Shown: positions 1 through 6,181 of the stretch, piece by piece
How positions within the stretch are numbered: position 1 is the first letter of the stretch
How the letters are laid out: the number at the start of each line of letters is the position of its first letter
Source of the DNA: Bacteroidales bacterium
GTDB taxonomy: Bacteria; Bacteroidota; Bacteroidia; Bacteroidales; VadinHA17
Reading direction: 5' to 3'
NCBI GenBank assembly: GCA_025455505.1
Contig: JALOMK010000142.1
Location: 1 to 6,181, forward strand
DNA length: 6,181 nt
The notes under the pieces: generated by a model
The model's input: only the letters and a program-made list of their open reading frames with translations
Database searches by the model: none
Told to the model about the DNA's origin: nothing
Program-made: the position numbers and the translations under genes

Positions 1-1
1 G

Positions 2-1174
2 AGGGGAGGTTCTGTCCATGTTGTTGTTTCTTTGTCTGAAATTGAAAAACCTGAACTCGAACTCAGAATAAGTGACAACGGACCCGGAATCCCCGAAGAT
101 GCCCTGCCGAACCTTTTCGAAAGGTTCTACAGGGTAGAGAGCTCATCATCGCATACTGCAATGGGGACGGGTCTGGGTCTTGCAATAACGAGGGACCTTG
201 TTAATCTGATGGATGGGACAATCAAAGTCGAGAGCTTGCCCGGTGAAGGCACCGAGTTCGTTGTCAGGCTGCCTGTTAATAATTCTGTTAAACCAGTGAC
301 AGCGCCCGACATCGATGGCTTCACGGAAATAATCGCCCCTGTGGTCGCTCATCATGCAGAGGATCTTTACATACCTGACTTTAATGTCTCCCGGGAAAAT
401 GACAAGCCCTTGCTTCTGATCGCCGAGGATAATTCCGATGTTGTACGGTATCTCGAAACGATTCTCGGAGAAAAATACTGTATCGAAGCTGCTTCCGACG
501 GAAAGGAAGCGCTGAGGAAAGCTCTTGAATTAATTCCGGACATTGTTATTGCAGACATAATGATGCCTGTAATGGATGGAATAGAACTGACAAGGATGAT
601 AAAGGAGGATATAAGGACAAGTCATATCCCTGTTCTGATCCTTTCAGCAAGGGCCGATGTGGAATCAAGGATCGAAGGACTTAGCAGGGGTGCCGACGCC
701 TATCTTTCAAAACCCTTCAGCACCGATGAATTAAAGGTTATCCTCAGCAATCTCCTTGACTTGCGAAAAAAACTGCAGAGCCGTTATACATCCATGTTGG
801 AGTTCCATAATACCCATGACACGGATACTCTTCTCGAAGACTCATTCATGAACAGGGTGAAAAAAACAATGGAGTCCAACATTATGGATGAAAACTTCGA
901 TATCAAAAAACTTTGCTCTGAACTGGCAATGAGCCGGACTCAATTGTACAGAAAATTCAGGACCCTGACCGACATGACAGTTTCACAGTATATGCAGCAC
1001 CTGAGACTGCATAAGGCGATGCTACTTATTACCCAAAACAATGTCCGGGTCTCGGAGGCGGCATACCAGACAGGATTCAAAAACCTGTCTCACTTCAGCA
1101 GGGCCTTCACTGAAGAATTCGGCACCAACCCGAGCAAAATAAGGGGGAATAAACCGGAAGGGGGAATAAGCTGA
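2..1174 (+). CDS. Hybrid two-component system regulator (HTCS), C-terminal part
   Basis: Partial gene: the reading frame is open to the left edge (first whole codon at 2-4), so the TTG at 32 is not a real start. The visible 390 residues hold three domains. First comes the end of a histidine kinase ATPase domain, with the DNGPGIP box at 74-94, LFERFYR at 113-133 and GTGLGL at 164-181. Next is a receiver domain (about 407-760) with the acidic pair E-D at 425-430, phosphoacceptor Asp in ADIMMP at 554-556, conserved Ser at 644-646 and Lys in SKPF at 710-712. Last is an AraC-type domain (about 840-1160) with two helix-turn-helix units, around 929-1020 and 1049-1140. In this family a periplasmic sensor and the whole phosphorelay sit in one inner-membrane protein that activates glycan-utilization genes. 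The sensor region, and so the ligand, is not visible. All key residues seen are intact. A family assignment as HTCS is firm; the target locus is unknown. Confidence 0.95.
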   Translation, partial: RGGSVHVVVSLSEIEKPELELRISDNGPGIPEDALPNLFERFYRVESSSSHTAMGTGLGLAITRDLVNLMDGTIKVESLPGEGTEFVVRLPVNNSVKPVTAPDIDGFTEIIAPVVAHHAEDLYIPDFNVSRENDKPLLLIAEDNSDVVRYLETILGEKYCIEAASDGKEALRKALELIPDIVIADIMMPVMDGIELTRMIKEDIRTSHIPVLILSARADVESRIEGLSRGADAYLSKPFSTDELKVILSNLLDLRKKLQSRYTSMLEFHNTHDTDTLLEDSFMNRVKKTMESNIMDENFDIKKLCSELAMSRTQLYRKFRTLTDMTVSQYMQHLRLHKAMLLITQNNVRVSEAAYQTGFKNLSHFSRAFTEEFGTNPSKIRGNKPEGGIS

Positions 1175-1258
1175 AATTTCAGCCCCGGTACGAAGAGCAA
1201 TTATTTTGGCACTCCTGGAAAAAAGTCTTCCATAACTTTAGTCTAATTTTCACAATAG

Positions 1259-1290
1259 TTTCTTCAGATACTTAAAGGATATTAGCTTTG
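1259..1290 (+). promoter_or_regulatory. Candidate Bacteroidota-type promoter
   Basis: TAGCTTTG at 1283-1290 matches the -7 consensus TAnnTTTG of the phylum's primary sigma factor exactly. A TTTC at 1259-1262 lies 20 bases upstream, where the -33 TTTG box is expected (one mismatch). Transcription would start near 1297 and meet the terminator at 1331-1358 after about 60 bases, so it would make a short RNA unless the terminator is leaky. The motif is short, and a chance match in this much sequence is quite possible. Confidence 0.35.
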
Positions 1291-1330
1291 GTAGGAAAGC
1301 TGGTCAGGCAGTATGCAGTACTGTCATCCG

Positions 1331-1358
1331 GAAAAGCGAAGGTCAGGCTTCGCTTTTC
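1331..1358 (+). terminator. Intrinsic terminator downstream of the HTCS gene
   Basis: A perfect 11-bp stem, GAAAAGCGAAG (1331-1341) with CTTCGCTTTTC (1348-1358), closes a 6-base loop and is followed by TTTAT. The T-run sits on the right side only, so it works for plus-strand transcripts. It lies 157 bases after the regulator's stop codon, which is far for a simple gene-end terminator. It may instead end a separate short transcript starting near 1297. Confidence 0.75.
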
Positions 1359-1516
1359 TTTATGAAGAATGAGCGAAAGATTTCAGGCCGGCACCTGCAA
1401 GCCTTTACGACTCCCGGCACCTACGGTAACAAAGATGGCACGCAGGGTAAACAATCTCTGAAAAACTTTCATTCAGCACTTTATTCTTTTCCCTGGCAGG
1501 GAACTGCAGTAAACAT

Positions 1517-1535
1517 ATTTGCACCAGGTGCAAAT
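1517..1535. promoter_or_regulatory. 19-base palindrome, candidate operator
   Basis: ATTTGCACC and GGTGCAAAT are perfect reverse complements, 9 bases each, around a single central A. The site ends 61 bases before the lipoprotein start codon, a fitting position for binding by a dimeric repressor or activator. As RNA it could only fold with a loop of about 5 bases and a 7-bp A/T-rich stem, and no T-run follows, so a DNA-binding site is likelier than a terminator. I do not recognise the regulator. Confidence 0.5.
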
Positions 1536-1596
1536 CCATTTCATTACATGTTGCTTAATGTTGTAGTGACATTTCATAACTTAATAAATTAAGAAA

Positions 1597-2160
1597 ATGA
1601 AAACACTAAAAAAGCTATTAACCAGCCTGGTTATCTTTCTGCTAGCAACAGCTTGCTCTGAAAAAGAGCAGTGGAATCCGGATGCGAAAGGGATCACGGT
1701 TTCTCCAGAGGTCATTACAATTCCTTTTAAAGCCGAATTTGCTGCGAAGTTTACAACTGTCAGTCAGGATCCAATGACATGCTGTGGGGTGGGAACAGGC
1801 ATTGGTACCTGTTTCAAGGAGCTTAAATGCAACATTATGCGTTGCAGCAACCCTCTGTCAGGAGAATGTCAGTTCACCAACGACAGTTACCTTTACGACA
1901 AGACCGGAGATAAATTGTATTTCAGTGCAAGTGCCAGAATGCTGAATCCCGGCACAGGAGATCCTGTATTCCTTGTCCAGAAATGGGAGACTGAATATGT
2001 CCTTAATGGAGGTACAGGCCGTTTTGAAGGAGCAATGGGAACAGGAAAATGGAGTGGTTACACAACAAATCGTCCCGGGGAAGAAAATGTAGCATACTCC
2101 ATTCTTTCAGGTCAGATAACTGTTGAGAAAGCCAGGATTGACAACCTGCAAAAAAAATAG
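1597..2160 (+). CDS. Cysteine-rich lipoprotein with GGTGRF motif, function unknown
   Basis: The product has 187 residues. The start at 1597 is chosen because it gives a clean lipoprotein signal: basic MKTLKK, a hydrophobic stretch (residues 7-18) and a lipobox ATAC with lipid Cys20. The residues that follow, SEKE, are Ser plus acidic residues, resembling the signal that sends Bacteroidota lipoproteins to the cell surface; surface display is therefore inferred. The mature part begins with a short beta-type segment. It then carries six cysteines within 30 residues (62, 63, 72, 78, 83, 91), a YDKTGDKLYF segment (100-109), and NGGTGRFEGAMGTG (137-150) followed by a Gly-rich strand region. The GGTGRF..A.G pattern occurs in small beta-barrel proteins resembling allene oxide cyclase; I use it only to suggest a beta-barrel fold, not an activity. 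The cysteines may form disulfides or bind metal. The start codon has only A/T-rich sequence before it. The gene stands alone between a possible operator and a terminator. Confidence 0.85.
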   Translation: MKTLKKLLTSLVIFLLATACSEKEQWNPDAKGITVSPEVITIPFKAEFAAKFTTVSQDPMTCCGVGTGIGTCFKELKCNIMRCSNPLSGECQFTNDSYLYDKTGDKLYFSASARMLNPGTGDPVFLVQKWETEYVLNGGTGRFEGAMGTGKWSGYTTNRPGEENVAYSILSGQITVEKARIDNLQKK

Positions 2161-2207
2161 TATACCACATCAGGCATAAACAATTAATACTATATTCATC
2201 ATAACAG

Positions 2208-2234
2208 GAAAAGCGATCTTCGAAATCGCTTTTC
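2208..2234 (+). terminator. Intrinsic terminator after the lipoprotein gene
   Basis: A perfect 10-bp stem, GAAAAGCGAT (2208-2217) with ATCGCTTTTC (2225-2234), closes a 7-base loop and is followed by TATTTTTA. It lies 47 bases after the lipoprotein stop codon and cuts that gene off from the downstream pair. The stem core GAAAAGCGA/TCGCTTTTC is the same as in the terminator at 1331-1358. Confidence 0.85.
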
Positions 2235-2261
2235 TATTTTTATCAGATTCCTGTGAGTTCC

Positions 2262-2292
2262 ATTGCAATGAAATCCCGTTTAGGTATATTTG
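2262..2292 (+). promoter_or_regulatory. Promoter for the DUF3267/PHP gene pair
   Basis: TATATTTG at 2285-2292 is an exact match to the Bacteroidota -7 box TAnnTTTG. ATTG at 2262-2265 lies 19 bases upstream and agrees with three of four bases of the -33 TTTG box. The element falls between a terminator and a gene start, where a promoter is needed. The transcript would begin near 2299, leaving a leader of only about 10 bases before the ATG at 2309. Confidence 0.6.
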
Positions 2293-2308
2293 GGGAAAGA
2301 GCATTGTC

Positions 2309-2962
2309 ATGTCATTGCGTGTTGAAGATCTGGATAATAAAGAGAAGTACAGGGAGATAGCTGTCATATCTTATAACGATCTGATTTCTTTCATACTAGG
2401 GAACCTCAGGCAGAAGTCAGCCCTGATGGTTTCATATTGGTGCCTGTGCATTTTTCTGATGCTGTTTGCACTAAGGCTAAGAATTTATATTCACGGCAAT
2501 TATCCCTTAACTGAAATCCTGTTTCACTCCCTGCTGGGGGCAATTGTATTCCCGATCCTGGTGATCCCCCTGCATGAATTCCTGCATATTCTGCCATACT
2601 GGCTGTCAGGTGCCCGAAGAATTAGGGTCGGAATGGACGTGAAGCAGTATCTTTTCTATGTAACCGCTCACAGGCATGTGGCAAATGCCGTACAGTTTAA
2701 AACTGTGGCCTGGGTGCCCTTCATATCTGTAAGTGCGGCTGCAACGATTCTTATATTCTTAATGCCCGGTTTATGGAAATGGAGTATCTCACTCTTTCTC
2801 TTTGTTCACACTACGATGTGCGCAGGCGATTTTGCGCTCCTGAATTTTTACTGGATCAACAGGGATAAAAAAATCCATACGTGGGATGATGCTGATCAGA
2901 AAATGGCATATTTTTATGAAGAAATTACTGAGAAATCTGGAAATGTGCCGATTGAAAATTAA
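2309..2962 (+). CDS. DUF3267-type membrane zinc metallopeptidase-like protein
   Basis: The product has 217 residues and about four hydrophobic segments (roughly 38-58, 70-92, 133-153, 157-180). The second contains HEFLH (89-93), the HExxH zinc-binding and catalytic motif, inside the membrane as in intramembrane-type zincins. The fourth carries AGDF (172-175), whose Asp174 is a plausible third zinc ligand; a Gly-Asp at this place is characteristic of the DUF3267 putative peptidase family. There is no signal peptide, and both the N-terminal 35 residues and the charged C-terminal tail (183-217) look soluble. Known members are mostly uncharacterised; proteolysis is inferred from the motif. The frame stays open upstream of 2309, but the promoter at 2285-2292 makes this ATG the natural start. 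The gene ends 12 bases before the PHP gene, so the two are probably co-transcribed. No substrate can be named. Confidence 0.85.
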   Translation: MSLRVEDLDNKEKYREIAVISYNDLISFILGNLRQKSALMVSYWCLCIFLMLFALRLRIYIHGNYPLTEILFHSLLGAIVFPILVIPLHEFLHILPYWLSGARRIRVGMDVKQYLFYVTAHRHVANAVQFKTVAWVPFISVSAAATILIFLMPGLWKWSISLFLFVHTTMCAGDFALLNFYWINRDKKIHTWDDADQKMAYFYEEITEKSGNVPIEN

Positions 2963-2974
2963 TATACTTCACTT

Positions 2975-6180
<3,206 letters not shown>

Positions 6181-6181
6181 C

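Larger units (their letters stand above)
1175..1596. other. Intergenic region with signals but no convincing gene
   Basis: This 422-base stretch separates the regulator gene from the lipoprotein gene. From left to right it holds a weak 5-bp hairpin (1216-1232, no T-run), a promoter-like element (1259-1290), a hairpin with a 7-bp stem including one G-U pair (1307-1325), an intrinsic terminator (1331-1358) and a near-perfect palindrome (1517-1535). An open frame of 76 codons at 1362-1592 starts in the terminator tail and has no recognisable protein features. The stretch 1363-1516 shows nothing I can name. A weak -7-like box, TAATGTTG (1556-1563, one mismatch to TAnnTTTG), could serve the lipoprotein gene, but I see no matching upstream box. 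Confidence 0.7.

Noticed and set aside
32..34. TTG start codon for the regulator
   Set aside because: The frame continues to the window edge and the residues before it fit the ATPase domain of the kinase, so the gene starts outside the window.
601..615. AAAGGAGGAT, a Shine-Dalgarno-like sequence
   Set aside because: It lies inside the receiver domain coding sequence, has no gene start after it, and such sites are not the rule in Bacteroidota.
1216..1232. Hairpin TGGAA/TTCCA after the regulator gene
   Set aside because: The stem is only 5 bp, weakly paired and not followed by a T-run, so it is not a credible terminator.
1362..1592. 76-codon plus-strand open frame after the first terminator
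   Set aside because: Its ATG lies in the terminator tail, it overlaps the palindrome, it has no ribosome-binding or promoter signal of its own, and its composition shows no signal peptide, domain or motif.

Overview
The window looks like a chromosomal segment of a polysaccharide-degrading member of the Bacteroidota. The evidence is a hybrid two-component regulator of the one-piece type typical of that phylum, two exact matches to the phylum's TAnnTTTG promoter box, start codons preceded by A/T-rich sequence rather than Shine-Dalgarno sites, a lipoprotein with an acidic tail after its lipid cysteine, and a LacZ-type GH2 beta-galactosidase. GC content is moderate and looks even throughout. I see no insertion sequence, tRNA, rRNA, CRISPR array or integration scar.

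Layout, left to right. (1) 2-1174, +: the C-terminal 390 residues of a hybrid two-component system protein (end of the histidine kinase ATPase domain, receiver domain, AraC-type DNA-binding domain); its sensor part lies outside the window. (2) 1175-1596: 422 bases with no convincing gene. They hold a promoter-like element, two hairpins of which the second is a good intrinsic terminator, and a 19-base near-perfect palindrome that may be an operator. (3) 1597-2160, +: a small, cysteine-rich lipoprotein of unassigned function, followed by its own terminator. (4) 2309-2962 and 2975-4042, +: a probable two-gene operon with its own promoter. It encodes a membrane-embedded HExxH zinc metallopeptidase-like protein (DUF3267 type) and an exported PHP-domain phosphoesterase. 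(5) 4039-6180, -: a GH2 beta-galactosidase missing its N-terminal third (beyond the window), convergent with the PHP gene and overlapping it by 4 bases.

How the genes may work together. Regulators of this type normally sense a glycan breakdown product in the periplasm and switch on a nearby polysaccharide utilization locus. The beta-galactosidase would act on beta-galactosides released by such a locus, but it is on the opposite strand and its promoter is outside the window, so control by this regulator is only a guess. The lipoprotein and the metallopeptidase/PHP pair have separate transcription signals and no evident link to glycan use. I did not find a convincing undescribed system. The items most worth a second look are the palindrome upstream of the lipoprotein, the six-cysteine cluster in that lipoprotein, and the short promoter-hairpin-terminator unit after the regulator.
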